DNA of 64,000 nucleotides from Lyophyllum atratum (GCA_014905825.1 JACGCN010000018.1:124001-188000); one strand, 5' to 3'; numbered from the stretch's first letter, positions 22,601 through 34,704 are shown. Numbers and translations: made by a program. The notes: generated by a model from the sequence alone, not told the origin.

Positions 22601-25182
22601 TCACTGCGCCTCCCCAGCCCTTTTGGAGTTCTCGTAACATTCCAGCGTAACACTCGCCATGAACCCAGGTATGCACTGCTCCTTCTCAATCCAAAACCTC
22701 ATCAGGTCAGGCAGATCCTGCGGGCCCCCCTCGCCCTGCGCGACGAGTTGCATTCTCATCTGCTGCCCTCCTTGGGTTTGAGTATTGTTGGGCGAGGAAG
22801 GCGTCGGCTGAAAGACAAATGACGCGTAGAGGTCGTATACCGACGTGACGCGTACTTGGCCGTTAGGCACGAAGACGAGCTTAACGCCGAGGATGGACGC
22901 GATGGCGTCCCGGAATTCGGCACCTTTGGCGATGTATACCTACGTAGCGAAATTGAATATACCGTTCACAAAAAAAACAAAGAGTAGAGGAAGGGAACGC
23001 ACCTGCTTGAGCCTCAACAACCGCTTTTCCTTCTGCTTCACCACCTCCTCCAGCTCCGTCTTCTCCCGGTTCACAAGCTCCCAGCTCTCCCTAGGCACGA
23101 GATCTTCCCTTTCCCCTCCCTGCCCCTCCCTCTCCTGCTCCACTTCTCCCTGCCCCTGAACCGGCGCCCTCGCCTCAACCTCCCTCAACCGCTTCATCAA
23201 CGCCTCATTCTCCCCACGCAACCGCTCCATTGCCGCCTCCCTAAGATCAACCCAAGCCCTCGCCGGATTATCCCGCATCTCAAGAACCCGGACCCCGGGT
23301 GGGACGTGCCGTCCGCCTGCGATCTCGCCTTGGAGTTCGAAAAGGGTTTGTTCGAGGGTGTCGATCTGTTCGAGGTGGGTAGTAATGTGGGTTTCCGCCT
23401 CCTTGAGATCTGTTGAAGTTCATGTTAGCGCGATCAAGGAGGGTAGACAGAAAATAACTCACGTTCCTCGACAACCCTCACCCTCTGCTTTGCCTTCTCC
23501 ACCTCTTCCACCAGCGCCTCTCTTGTGCGCCCTGTGCCCTGCCCCGGTCCGCCAGAAGCCAGGAGAGCGTCCGCATCTCCACCCAGCGCGTCAAGCTCCG
23601 CAGCGAGCTTTGCATTTGCGGCCTTGTACTCGCCTAGCAGTCCCTCGAGCTGTGCGATGCGCTGCGCCTGCATATCCGCGTCGTGGTGTTGGTCCAAACT
23701 TATGTTCATAGATCCCGGATCAGGTGTACGTTCGCGGACCGCACGCGCTTCTGCTGTGTAACTCGCCTGTCCGATGACTTTGTCAGCGTAAAACCGAAAG
23801 AGAAGGAGCGAAACTAACCAACAAGGCTTTCAAGCCACCAACCTCGCCCTCCCTCAACCGCACCTTCTCCTCTGCCCGCCGCACCCGCTCCGCCAGTACG
23901 CTCTTCTCTGTTTCTAGGATTTCGGCCTTCGTTTCGGCAGCCTCAAGGTCGGGGAGACGCGCTTCGAGCGCACGCAAGGCGGCTTGGGTCGTCCCGTGCT
24001 CTGAGAGCAGCTGCGCGTGGGCCAGGCGGAGGGACGCGAGGGCGTGGGTTTGTGCGACCGGAGGTGGCGTGCCAGCCGGTGTTGAGGGGGTCACAGCGGC
24101 TTGTTGAGGTTGGGATCTTGGCAAAGGATTAGTTATGATCGAGGGGGACGGTGAGAGAATGAGGAAGAAACCTACCTGGCGCGTTCTAGCTCCGCCTCCA
24201 ACCTCACTACCCTGTCACGCAGGCCCTCCATCGCACTGAGCTTCGTCTCAAGCGCGCGCTTCTCCTCTTGGAGCACTGCAATGCTCGCACCACGCTCTTT
24301 CAACCGCCCCAACTCGTTCGTGAGCTTCGCGTTGTCCCTTTCCAGCTTCCGAAGATACGTCGTCTGCCGGTGCAGCTCATCTTGAATGACGGCCATGTCG
24401 TCAGCGCGGACTTTCCCCTCGCCGTCCCCATTGGCAGGCGCAGCACCTACACGCACACTCTCTAGTTGCGCCTGAGCTTCAGCCAGGGCTTCAGTCCGCT
24501 CATCGAGCAGACTTCGGGCTTGTGTCAGCTCCTCCTCGAGGAGCCGAGTGCCATGTTGAAGGGCCGTGAGTTGTCTATTGTGCGTCTCGGCCGTGCGTGC
24601 ACTAGTGCGGGATAGCGTGGCGTGCGCTTCCTCGAGGTCCTCGTGGGCTTCTCGCAGAGCAGACAGAGTGCTACGAAGAGTCCGGAGGTCTGTCGCGGAT
24701 TTGATCTGTATAAAAAGGTTAGAGTCATAATTCCTAGACAAGTTCGATACATACCTTTTCCGCTTCGCGTTCTGCGCGCTCGCGCTCTTTCTCTGCCCGC
24801 TCCGTTTCCTCCCGATCAACGAGCCACCGTCGGTCCCGCTCGAGCCGCTCGATCGTGAGGTCCCGCTCGCGGAGCTTGCCCTCGAGCTCGACTTTGGCTG
24901 TCTTCAAAGCCACGAGCTGTCGTTCCAGTCCGGCGTGGGCAATAGAAGAGGTGAAGACTTGAGTTTGAGTCCGATGTGCGCGTTTGGCGCTCGCGACTTG
25001 GGGGTCTGTATTGAGTTAGAAGTGAGAAATTTGTACAGGGCTTAAGCCACGTTGGGCATACCATGTTCGAGATCGGCGGCGAGGGAGTCGCGCTTCGTGG
25101 CCGTCGTTGAGCGCAGGAGGAAGCTAGAGCGGTACGACGACGACGACGGCGTTGGCGTCGACGGGTGGTTGTCGTCGGCCAT
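22601..25182 (-). CDS. MAD1: Spindle assembly checkpoint protein Mad1
   Basis: Seven exons on the minus strand (25182-25062, 25005-24755, 24705-24176, 24116-23819, 23766-23463, 23409-23003, 22939-22601) give 749 residues. The N-terminal 500 residues are almost continuous coiled coil (heptads of L/A with E/R/K), as in Mad1 dimers. The Mad2-interaction motif, basic-hydrophobic-hydrophobic-x5-Pro, is R-V-L-E-M-R-D-N-P (codons at 23264-23290). The Bub1-binding RLK motif is in K-R-L-L-R-L-K-Q, followed by the C-terminal RWD-like head with S-I-L-G-V-K-L, V-T-S-V-Y-D-L-Y-A-S-F-V-F and G-F-M-A-S-V-T-L-E-C-Y-E. Mad1 recruits and converts Mad2 at unattached kinetochores and resides at nuclear pores in interphase. 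Length and motif order match the family, so the identification is strong. Confidence 0.92.
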
Positions 25183-25763
25183 TGTGGTTTGAAAGAGAGT
25201 TGTTGATGCTTATTTATCGCATCGCTTGTACACCTTCCTTTCAACCGTGAACCACGTCTTTTGCCAATCTTGTGCCCATCTGTGGATATCTTAGGCTCAT
25301 CCTTGAGGACTTCTATACCTATGCTTTCAACTGATTACTTGTTGCCGACTGACTTATGGGAACCCGTGATGAAACAGCAAGAATGCATCAGTAAGTTCGG
25401 TCCACTTGTTACCTTCTCAAGCCAAGGCAGTAACGAAGAGTTGCAGTTCAAGGCATGCACTCGTATTTCAGTGTAGTGAATATCTGTTAAGTATCAAACA
25501 TTAGGCACCCCCCTTTCTGAGCAGGTCTTAAATGCGCTTGAAGAAATATTAGAACGTCGGGCAGCCACAAAAACAAACGTATAGCTCACCATTATCTTCA
25601 TGTCTATGATAGCAGTACTCATGGTGTTCGATCCCAGACTCAAGGACCAAAGGAGCCCTTACCCATCCTTTCTACCGAGAGCCTCGTTCGGTCTAACCAC
25701 CGGCTCTCTCACGAACAAGTCCGGCTCTGTAATACAATCCTAGTAGGTATAACTGACGAAATC
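25183..25763. other. Gap with probable 5' part of the F-box gene
   Basis: MAD1 promoter lies on the left. On the right the F-box frame stays open, without ATG, back to about 25600 and reads protein-like from about 25645, so one or more upstream exons of that gene probably lie here. Confidence 0.4.
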
Positions 25764-27308
25764 GTGGATATTGATCATGATATCCTACACCTTCAACTGA
25801 AGATCAACCGCTTCATGGAGGACATCAAAGTCCTCAAAGAGTCGCGCGACCAAAAACGAAAAGAGGTAGAGTTTCATACAGCCTTGCTTTCCCCTGCCCG
25901 CCTTCTCCCGCCCGAAATCCTTGCCAGGATATTCCAGTACGCCGCTTCATTCGACCGCCACGGTCCTGGACCGCGGTTTAACGCAGCTCCCTTTGGCTTA
26001 TCGCACGTTTGCGCCACATGGCGAGCTGCCGCTTTGGGCTGCTCCGACCTCTGGAACAGGCTTGCGCTCCAACCCGCCGACCCCTTCCCTGACAGTGCCT
26101 GGTCTTATATCTTCAGCACAGTCATGGTGTCTTGGTTCGAGCGCGCCAACCCGTCCCTCCCATTATCTTTTTCATTTACGCACCACGGTTATACGCCCTA
26201 TCTGGCTCAAGACATAGAATACGAAATCTGCCGAAAGATCGCACATTTCTCACCTAGATTCCTTGAGCTCCACCTCGCGCTTGACGAATACAGCATTCTC
26301 TTGCCATTTTTGTCACTACCCGGCGACAGCCTCCCGTTCTTAGAAACCTTATTTTTCGTTGGTGGAAAGAAAGCCGAGAATTACTCTCGGATAACTTTAT
26401 TCAAGGCCGCCCCTCGTCTCCGTGCGGTCACTCTCCACAACATAAGGTCATCCGTGGACCGCCTTTCAATTTCCCTCCCATGGAGCCAGCTATCCCATCT
26501 GGAGATCAAAGGGGATATAAGACTAGCAGCATTTGCTACTGTTATATTCCAGTGCACACAGATTGAGTCAGCATCGTTTGCGAGCGTAAATCTATACTCC
26601 GAGGACTCGTCATATAGCCAAGTCCAGCCCACGTGGCCCGACGACGTCGTTACATTGGCGCGGTTGATGACACTCACCCTCGTCTTCTGGGAGTCAGGGA
26701 GCAGGGAAGACATGGACCGTGCCCTTGGAATCCTCGACTTGCCTAAACTGCAGACCCTCACGCTCGTGGGTGATTATGGGCACGATGCATGTGATATTCT
26801 TTCCAATGTCGAGCACAACGTGACCCGTCTTCGTCATCTCATCCTCGATGCCCACGAGGACGCCGACACAATCGCCAAGTTCATCGAGATTAGTGATATG
26901 CTAGAAACGCTGACGGTGTGCAGGTGTGACCTGAATCCGGATATCATGTTGAAACATCTCAGACGTTCGGCTTCGCTCGTCCACCTCGCTTCCTTCACTT
27001 TCGCATTGTCTTACAACGGGTGTTACAGGATGTCGAGGTTCCTCGAGGAGGTACTCCGCGTGGCTGATGAGTTCTGCGACCTCGTTTCATCTTGGATGGA
27101 GGATCCCTCCCGTCAGCGTCCATTGGAGTCTCTTTCCTGGTACATCTATGATATCGATGGGAAGACAGCCGACGAAGTGCGCGCCGTGCTTGAGCGCACC
27201 CACACGAGGATCCGTGGATTAAAAGGGCATGGACGTGTGGGCGAAGTAGTGTTCAACACAGATGTTTTCGAGACCTATAAGCAATTTGCCCAAGCCGTCG
27301 GACTCTAG
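25764..27308 (+). CDS. F-box protein, agaricomycete RNI-like family (5' end unresolved)
   Basis: A long exon of at least 514 residues. The N-terminal coiled segment (K-I-N-R-F-M-E-D-I-K-V-L-K) precedes an F-box: L-L-S-P-A-R-L-L-P-P-E-I-L-A-R-I-F, then L-S-H-V-C-A-T-W-R-A-A-A-L and the L-W-N-R-L motif. The remainder is leucine-rich and irregular, like the ribonuclease-inhibitor-type repeats of this expanded family, which supply substrate adaptors to SCF ubiquitin ligases. The codon at 25764 is GTG, and the frame continues upstream with typical family sequence (L-V-R-S-N...H-E-Q-V-R) but no ATG, so the true start must be in an unidentified upstream exon, or the gene has lost it. The stop at 27306-27308 is clear. 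Confidence 0.8.
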   Translation: MDIDHDILHLQLKINRFMEDIKVLKESRDQKRKEVEFHTALLSPARLLPPEILARIFQYAASFDRHGPGPRFNAAPFGLSHVCATWRAAALGCSDLWNRLALQPADPFPDSAWSYIFSTVMVSWFERANPSLPLSFSFTHHGYTPYLAQDIEYEICRKIAHFSPRFLELHLALDEYSILLPFLSLPGDSLPFLETLFFVGGKKAENYSRITLFKAAPRLRAVTLHNIRSSVDRLSISLPWSQLSHLEIKGDIRLAAFATVIFQCTQIESASFASVNLYSEDSSYSQVQPTWPDDVVTLARLMTLTLVFWESGSREDMDRALGILDLPKLQTLTLVGDYGHDACDILSNVEHNVTRLRHLILDAHEDADTIAKFIEISDMLETLTVCRCDLNPDIMLKHLRRSASLVHLASFTFALSYNGCYRMSRFLEEVLRVADEFCDLVSSWMEDPSRQRPLESLSWYIYDIDGKTADEVRAVLERTHTRIRGLKGHGRVGEVVFNTDVFETYKQFAQAVGL

Positions 27309-28702
27309 GATAGACATGCGGTCGACATATGTCGCTGGCAAATTGTAGGTGTGGTGGGGCGAGGAGGTCGAGGTCTGGGGCTCATAGTACTGATGAGTTT
27401 TTTGTATAAAGTCGTTTAAGATATGGAGGCTCTGAGGTCGCGGTCGACAAATCCGTCTGCCAATGAAGCAGTTGACCTTCTCTGCCGCGTAGACATCAAG
27501 CTCGAACTCCTGCTCTTTACAGTCTCCAAGCTCGGAGTTGCCAACTTGGTCCTGGTCGTGCTTGAAGATCGGTCGGGTTCCGGCTCGGACTTACGGGTTG
27601 TGAGAGACGCGCCTTGTAGGCTTGATTATTGAAATGTTGGAGAAGTCTGAGAGTATATCGCAGGGACGGGTGTCAAGATCATGGTCGTTGTTGGAAGAAA
27701 GTGTTGACCTATATTTATGCCCTCCTTGATCGCGACCATGCACGACGACTAGTCACCTGCTCTGATCAGACAAGCATCCATGAAGATCCCTCGTCTTGCT
27801 ACAAACGACGAGATCGCACTTCATTCTATCCCAATAAACCATCTCGTCACCGAGTACGAAGAAAGATCCCACCCCTCCAACAGTACAACACCAGTACAAC
27901 ACTCTCCAATGCCTCGTCCGGCTCAGTACGATTGATGACCATACCCCCAGTCTCCGCAGAACTATCACACAGCAGAAGAAGGATGACGCATCGAAAGTAC
28001 GTCACCTCTCGTAAACCCGACATGAGGAGCATACCTGGGTCATGAATCCTGAGGCTCTCGCTGCGTGCATTAAAAATAAGTAGGGTCAAAAAGGTCAGGT
28101 CTTTCCTGTTCGGGGATCCCCATGCTCAGAAGTCTCCCGATCGAAGAGTAGCCGTTCGAGCCCTCAAACGAACCAGAGACTCGACCATGCGGATTTAATC
28201 CCAACGCGACTTTCTTTTTGTACATACTGCAGCTAACACTGCCTGGCGCTGCACTTAGCACGGGCGTGGCGCGCCATAAGGATCGTAACATCACTCAAGA
28301 CCTCCCTGGTACGTCTGTGTCAATGTCGATCCCGAGCCTATGTCCAAGCCCTGGCTGACGTCCAGCTCGATGCCTTCAGTGGTAGCAGAACCCACGTCAC
28401 CTTGAACGACTGCATCTTCTTCAAGTAACGAACGATGCGATGGATCCCGAACACGGATCCCTGATCGTCGTGCGTGGTCTTTCATCACATTGACGCTACA
28501 TGCCGAGGCAATCAAGACGCACTGAGGATCTCAACACCTGTATACTGATGCCATTACGAAGGTTACTTGGCAACTTACGAAGAGGACAGCTTAAGAAATC
28601 TGACGCGGGACGCTGAAAGCTATGATCGAGAAAGGTCTGATAACCACCAAATTACCCAGCACATATTCTAACTAACTACCCAATGTAAAAACCACGCTGC
28701 CT
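27309..28702. other. Gap, possible unrecognised minus-strand exons
   Basis: Open minus-strand stretches at 28515-28291, 28294-28070 and 28089-27847 read protein-like in part (for example D-V-G-S-A-T-T-E-G-I-E-L-D-V), but I cannot join them into a model. I see no known domain. Confidence 0.3.
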
Positions 28703-29175
28703 CTAGAGGTTGATGTTGATGGGGGTGCAACCGATGACAACAAGACCATTCTGAACGTGGACGTCAACCAAAAACCATGGACGAGAGATAGCTGAGGTAA
28801 CTTACGAATTTGTTGTCAGTGCAGCAGACGGGCTGCGACGTGCAAGAGTTTCCTCCCGCACCGACCGCGGAGAGGGGGCTGCAGTTGACTGCGACAAATC
28901 AAGGTTAGGACTTCGGGATATGTCGAAAAGAACGAAATAGACTTACGACCAACTTGACCGGTAATATCCTGAACGGAGATTCCCAACAAGCCGAGTAGGC
29001 CAGACATGTTCTCGTCCGAGGCCTGCATGAGAAGTAAGGAAACGAATTCACGTCAACGCTGAAGGCAACTTACGTTCTGCATGCTGTTGCAGCACTGAAC
29101 CTCGCCGGTGTTGCACTGGCCGGCAAGGGCGAGGAGGGGAAGGGCAAGGACGAAGGTGGCGGCACGAGCGAACAT
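28703..29175 (-). CDS. Class I hydrophobin (copy 1, left of pair 1)
   Basis: Four exons on the minus strand, exon 1 at 29175-29074, about 102 residues. A signal peptide ([12 protein letters not shown]) precedes the eight-cysteine pattern C-x6-CC-x33-C...C-x5-CC...C typical of class I hydrophobins. The protein is secreted and self-assembles at the air-water interface to coat hyphae and fruit bodies. Intron positions (after Q-N, inside the codon after V-G, after N-K-F) are shared by copies 1 to 6. It is divergent to copy 2, with about 0.9 kb between starts, and a TATATAAGG box lies near 29243-29250 on the minus strand. The L-L-G-L-L-G...I-T-G-Q variant groups it with copy 2 rather than copies 3-6. 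Confidence 0.9.
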
Positions 29176-29692
29176 GGTGGAATAGACGAGGTGGTAGAAC
29201 GGATAGGTCGTTGAACTGAAGTTCTGTGGTGTTCTTCCTCACCTTATATACCACTTCCTGCCTTGCTTTGGGATATTTTGCGTTGTTGTCTGTTTTTCTC
29301 AATGACTACGTACTCCGGAATACATTCCGGGACAGAAGAATCGACTAGCTCAGGGTCTTGTCAGAATTTGTCACTCTCGTCACCGCCGCACTTTGTGGCG
29401 CGCCAGCGGCCGGGGTGATCGAAAGTCAACGGCTAGTCCAGCAGTATTCATTTGAAGTCCGTATTGAATTTCTACCGCCCAACGCTTGCACCTTATGATG
29501 GCACCTGGGGTGGATGCAGCACCTACCAGGTGGCAGGACCGTACCTACCAGCATACTTACCAGCGTTAAACGTTAATTAAACATCTTCGTACAACGAGCT
29601 GACAGGGTAAAAGGAACGTTTTCAGAGTCAGTGTTCGCCGATCAAGCCAGGTACCTCCGGTTCCGTAATATCCGTCGACAGCTTAAAATTCA

Positions 29693-29705
29693 CCCTGCAT
29701 CAGGG
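29693..29705. promoter_or_regulatory. Shared palindrome, pair 1 copy
   Basis: CCCTGCATCAGGG followed by TCTAGTTTGAATTTGAATTT. The same arrangement occurs in the other two divergent hydrophobin spacers (34705-34717 and 43699-43711). Confidence 0.6.
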
Positions 29706-29998
29706 TCTAGTTTGAATTTGAATTTGCATGTCTCTGCGTCTCGGGTGCGCGGTCTGAGCAGCTCAGATCTTCCAATGCCCCATGGACGCCCAGCTGGACG
29801 ACCACTTGTTTTCCACTTGCAAGTCGAAGTGGCAAAATGTTGGACGGAAGAACGATGTAGTTAACTGAAACGCGGCCATGAGACGGAGAAGACATACAGG
29901 GCCACAAGAAGACCGTAACGCCGAGACTAACGAAAGCAGCCGACCTAATTACAAAACGCACAACAAGCAGCAACATCCGAAAGCTGGGGTGAAAACAT

Positions 29999-30005
29999 TA
30001 TAAAA
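29999..30005 (+). promoter_or_regulatory. TATA box of hydrophobin copy 2
   Basis: TATAAAA, 96 bases before the ATG at 30101. Confidence 0.6.
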
Positions 30006-30100
30006 GGGTACCAAGAACGTCGTAGAACTCCAGTTCAGCCTACCAGTCCTACCTACCACCACCACCACCACACTCCTTCTACCACCTCACTCATTCCAAC

Positions 30101-30592
30101 ATGTTCGCTCGTGCCTCCGCCTTCCTTCTCGCTCTTCCTCTCCTCGCTGCGGCTCTGCCCCATGCCCCAACTAACCAGTGCAACACTGGCGAGGTTCACT
30201 GCTGCAACAGCATGCAGAACGTAAGTTGTTCCTCTCATTGGTAATGTCGAACTCTATACTTATGTCTCTTCCAGGCTCAGGACGAGAACATGTCTGGCCT
30301 CCTAGGCTTGTTGGGAGTCTCCGTCCAGGATATCACTGGTCAAGTCGGTCGTAAGTTCATTTCGTTCACAGTGACGTCCCTGCGATTGCTCACGTTGATT
30401 TGGCGCAGTCAACTGCAGCCCCATCTCCGCCATTGGCCTTGCTGGCAACTCTTGCACTTCGCAGCCCGTCTGCTGCACTGACAACCAATTCGTAAGTAAC
30501 CGCAGCTATCTCTCGTCCACGATGTTGTTGATGCCCGCTTTCAGAATGGTCTCGTTGTCATCGGTTGCAGCCCTATCAACATCAATGCTTAA
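30101..30592 (+). CDS. Class I hydrophobin (copy 2, right of pair 1)
   Basis: Exons 30101-30220, 30275-30350, 30409-30491 and 30545-30592 give 108 residues. A signal peptide (A-F-L-L-A-L-P-L-L-A-A-A) is followed by a short P-H-A-P-T-N insertion before the first cysteine, which no other copy in the window has. The pattern C, CC, C, C, CC, C is complete. The core M-S-G-L-L-G-L-L-G and I-T-G-Q-V-G is nearly identical to copy 1, so this divergent pair is internally similar, probably from an inverted duplication or ongoing gene conversion. Confidence 0.9.
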
Positions 30593-33142
30593 ACGCAGCG
30601 TCTTTCCTTTATATTGGGTAGTTAGTTAGAATATTTCCTGGGTAATTTGATGGTTATTATACGTGTTCGCAATCGCGGTTTCCAGACTTGTGCGTCAAAC
30701 ATTTTAAGCTGTGTTGATGAGTCAGTGAGCTGTGGATAACGATGGGTGAAGACATCGCTATTGAACTCTAGAATTTATTTCCATTTCTTGAGGTGGAATG
30801 GGTGAGTGCGTACATGATGACAGGCGACGTCTAGTCCTGAATGAGTCTTGTCGAGGATCCACCGTGCGTAGGCAAGGTACAAATGTCCCTCCAAGATATG
30901 AAAACTCCTCGTTGGACGAAAAGGATCTCACTCCGTCGTTCAATGCCGCTGCTTGGACCAGGAGCAGAGTTGTTGACGCGAGGTGTCTATGCAAGATGTG
31001 AATTTACAATCTAAACACGAGCTTTCACAAGCTTAGGGAGCGGCAGGATCGTGGGCGAAGACGGGCGTACCTCAGGCCTGCGCGCAAGTGCCGTGTCTAG
31101 TTGGGTTAGGGTTACATATTTTGGACGCAGTGGGACTCGGGAGCCCTTCACTCTCTTAGCTTAGTGTTCCGCCCACCCCAACCCCACCGCGCTCATTTGC
31201 CCGCGCCTTGAAGCCTCACATGCCCAAGATATGCTCCATGCTAAGTTCGCGACCATCACGAAGGTCGTACCCCGGAGTTTGCTTTTGAGGCCGGCGAGTT
31301 GGCCAGATAGCCCAGGATGCGCAACGAAGGAGCTGAAAACCGTTGTAGCTTCAGGGACGGCGAGTGCGATGGCTTTGCCGTGCTGGTTAGTACAGTATCG
31401 TCGCTGTACTATGGAGCTGCTTGGGAGACTCAGACCGACGTCGTACCGTTATCGATATAAGTTAGGAGTGTGTCACTTTTTCGATGTTTATTAGACACCA
31501 GAGGATAGCAGTCGTGGGCGATGAGCACATAAAGATTGCGATGTCGAGATCGGGAGGAAGTCGTCGGGCATGATGGTGGTCAGTGTCCAAGACAATGTGG
31601 ACATCTGTTTATCACCGCGTATTTTCCACCTCGGAGTCGGCGTGTTCTTGACCACCTACACTATGGAATCAGACTGCGTCGACGTTACTAGGCACTAATC
31701 TGCGGACCCTGGACCTCTCTGACGACAATAATAGCATTTACTTGCAACATTAACTGTGCCACTGCACTTCGACCCCGGGGTGAAAGCCATCGGCCAATTC
31801 GGACCCTAATACAAGCTCATCTTGCTGCAATCAAGCAACGCTCGCCTGACTTACGACAAGGACCAACAGAAATCTATGGCTATATCGCTAGTGTCTCATC
31901 CGACCTTCCGCCTTTCGTTGAGCACCCTCGCCATTCTCAAAAACTTGTCGACTGAACGCATTCATCCGAGTCCGCAACAGGAAACGTTGCGCCTTCTTGA
32001 TCCTCCTTCCTTCCTTGGGTCTCAGTTCTCAGGCCTCAGCGCTCGCTTTACATACTATTCTCCAGAGATTCGAGCACTATACACTTTACTAATTCGGATT
32101 GCAAACCTAGCCGGTGCCACAACCTACGACAAAGCTAATCTCTGATCAAACTGTCTTGGGAAGGTCATCAAATGCAGCCCTGTATCCCCCGTAAAGCGAG
32201 GGACTTGTCGAACCCCACCCTCCCGCAATGCTTCTTGGCGCACTTTACATTCCAGCACGCAAGAAATTCCGGCCATTCCTTCGTCCCCGATCCCGACACC
32301 GTATCATCCAGCGGTCTCCTGTCCATCTCATGAAACGTCCTCGCCTTCAGCTCTTTCCAGGCGTGTTTGCTGCCCTCATCCCCACAATGACAACAAAAAT
32401 GCCGTCGTCAAATCGGGTACCAGCGTCGATGAGGGCTTGAATACGTTTCGGCGGCCGGCGATGGAAGCTGAGGAGCTTCATTGAATCCTTCCCTGAAGGC
32501 TCTGCGTGTTCGTCGTCGTAGAGAATAGCTTCAGCGTGTGAGCAGCTGCAAGCGAAGCTTCTTCAGCCCACCCACACCGCGTAGCAATGGCGTACAGGCG
32601 AAGCGGCTCCGCGAGGAATCCAGGAGCTGTGATTGCGCAGCGAATGATAGAGATTACACCTGGAGTGTCCCACTTCTCTGCGAGGCTTCGATATCATCAA
32701 GCGACTCCAATCTAGGTATTTCGACTCCACTTAGGCTTAGGTGCGGTATCATCCGTCTTACGACGGCGTCGTTCCCCTCGATCTCGATGGGGAATGTCTC
32801 TTGTGCTCTGGTCTTGTCTGCATGGCATGGGCGTTGTAGGCGAATCGGGGAGTACGCTACGGAATAGGACCTATGTAATTCGCCGGGTGTGTGACGGCAT
32901 CTGGTAAAGCGCACCCTGACGCGGACAACACGCCATGACCTGTATATCCTAGCACAATGCTGTATACAATGCCAGCAATAGACTCCGCGCAGAGGTTGAC
33001 ATTAACCGGAGTGCTATCCAAGGGAGAGCCAGGCAGACAAATCGAGCCCGATAATGAAGCAAGGGTATATATAGCCATCAAGTCATCCAGCCAAATTTAA
33101 CGAGTGGTTAGAGTATATGTATCCGGACGAAACCGACTCCGC
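30593..33142. other. Gene-poor spacer between hydrophobin pairs 1 and 2
   Basis: I see no supported gene in 2.5 kb. Open frames such as 31822-32145, 32228-32440 and 32538-32867 lack starts, domains or splice continuity. It may contain decayed sequence. Confidence 0.4.
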
Positions 33143-33616
33143 TCAAGCATTCGCGTTGACGGGAGTGCAACCCACGGCAACGAGGCCGTTCTAGCAATGA
33201 CGTCAGTACCTGCATAAATTCAGAAGGAGGGAGGGGTACTCACGAATTTGTTGTCTGTGCAGCAGACGGGTTGGGTGGTGCAAGAGTTTCCTCCAGCGGC
33301 GATCACGGAGATGGGACTGCAGTCGACTGAAGTAAAGAGGTCAATACAGGAACGCCTGACTATGAGAGGGATGGACTTACGACCGACTTGGGCGGTAATG
33401 TCCTGAACAGCCACTCCAATAAGGCCGAGGAAGCCAGAGACGTTGTCATCCTGAGCCTGGAAGCGATGCCCAGTGAGTACATAATTGCGAGAGGACAGAG
33501 CGAGAGGGACGTACGTTCTTCAGGCTGTTGCAGCACTGGACCTCGCCGGTGTTGCACTGCCCGGCAAGGGCAAGGAGGGGAAGGGCGAGGACGAAGGTGG
33601 CAGCACGAGCGAACAT
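33143..33616 (-). CDS. Class I hydrophobin (copy 3, left of pair 2)
   Basis: Four exons on the minus strand, exon 1 at 33616-33515, about 102 residues. It has the same signal peptide and eight-cysteine framework as copy 1, with the [12 protein letters not shown] and I-T-A-Q-V-G variant shared by copies 3 to 6, and ends V-N-A-N-A. Its counterpart in the inverted duplication is copy 6 (44519-44991), including about 0.9 kb of upstream DNA. TATAAAA on the minus strand is at 33692-33686. Confidence 0.9.
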
Positions 33617-34454
33617 ATTGAAATGGAGGATGTGGTAAAACGTGAAGGTCGTTGGAACTGATTTTCTCTGGTGTCGTTCCTCACCTTTTATAAACTTCGA
33701 TGTCCCCTTTCGGGTGTTCCTCCTTGTTTTAATCTTCTAACCTGAGGCTAGTTTCTGTGGTGGGTTCGTCGATATTACGTCTCGGCGCGCTAAGGCATCG
33801 CTGATGCATCGGCCCTTGCAATATTCGCTTCGCTCTCTTCGAAATTCACGGACATTTTTGCCACACCCACGCCACGTTCCCTCGGATGACCTCATAGAAA
33901 CGATATTCCCCGCCTCTGAATTCATTGGACAAGAGTGCAGGTCATTCCGTTGTGCCAGAATATATATGTCGCGTTGCAAAAGTCCTTTTTGGTTCGTCTC
34001 GGCCGACTATTTCTGTGGCCTTTCACTCGCCGGTCCAACTGAAAGACACGGTGCTCCCATGCCATAAGTACTCGAGTAATTTACACTCACTATGTCAAGG
34101 TGGCGCCCAGTTTCTGAAGAATGACTTGCCTAGTTCAGGGTCTCTGTCAGAAATTTTAGAATTTCATCATACGCAGTGGCGCATCACATTGGTGATCTGT
34201 TCCCCGAGGCGTCAGCGGGGCTGCGGGCAACTTGAATTTGAAGTCAGCACGGTCATTCAATCTGCAAGACTGAACCAGTGGCAGGCCATAAAGGGAGACC
34301 ATAGGAGAGGCAACTATACACCAGGTGACCAGGAAGACCCACTTACATACCAGGCGAGAATCATACCCAACTCACGACTTGGAGGGGAGGTATGCTCCAC
34401 GTTTTCAGGGTCCCTTGAATTCGCCGATCACGAATTCGCTTCCGCCTCTGTACT

Positions 34455-34680
34455 CGTATACATTTTTGCCTCAAGCGTCTGGCAGACTGTTTTGAGTGGC
34501 CCAGATGATAGAATAGCATAAAACATGTATTATAGAACATTCACCTCGTTTACAGAAAGGTACGAGGACGTATGATCACGCTTACTCAAGAATCCCACCG
34601 ACTTGCACAACAATCCCACCGGAAATCTTTTTATTTTCTGCAAATCGAAATCCCACCCCCATCGACTTGAGGTAGACTCG
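34455..34680. mobile_element. Arm-specific insertion of about 225 bp
   Basis: In the other arm the sequence reads straight from CCGCCTCTGTA into CGTTAAAAC. Here the same words are separated by about 225 bases ending in CTCGTACTCGTA. It is either an insertion here or a deletion there. No terminal inverted repeats are visible; GTA could be a target duplication. Confidence 0.45.
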
Positions 34681-34704
34681 TACTCGTACGTTAAAACTAA
34701 GTAA

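Larger units (their letters stand above)
29176..30100. promoter_or_regulatory. Bidirectional intergenic region of hydrophobin pair 1
   Basis: It holds two TATA boxes pointing outward (near 29245 and at 29999-30005) and one copy of the shared palindrome (29693-29705). The block CTAGCTCAGGGTC (near 29345) recurs in slightly changed form in the pair 2 region. I see no coding sequence. Confidence 0.6.
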
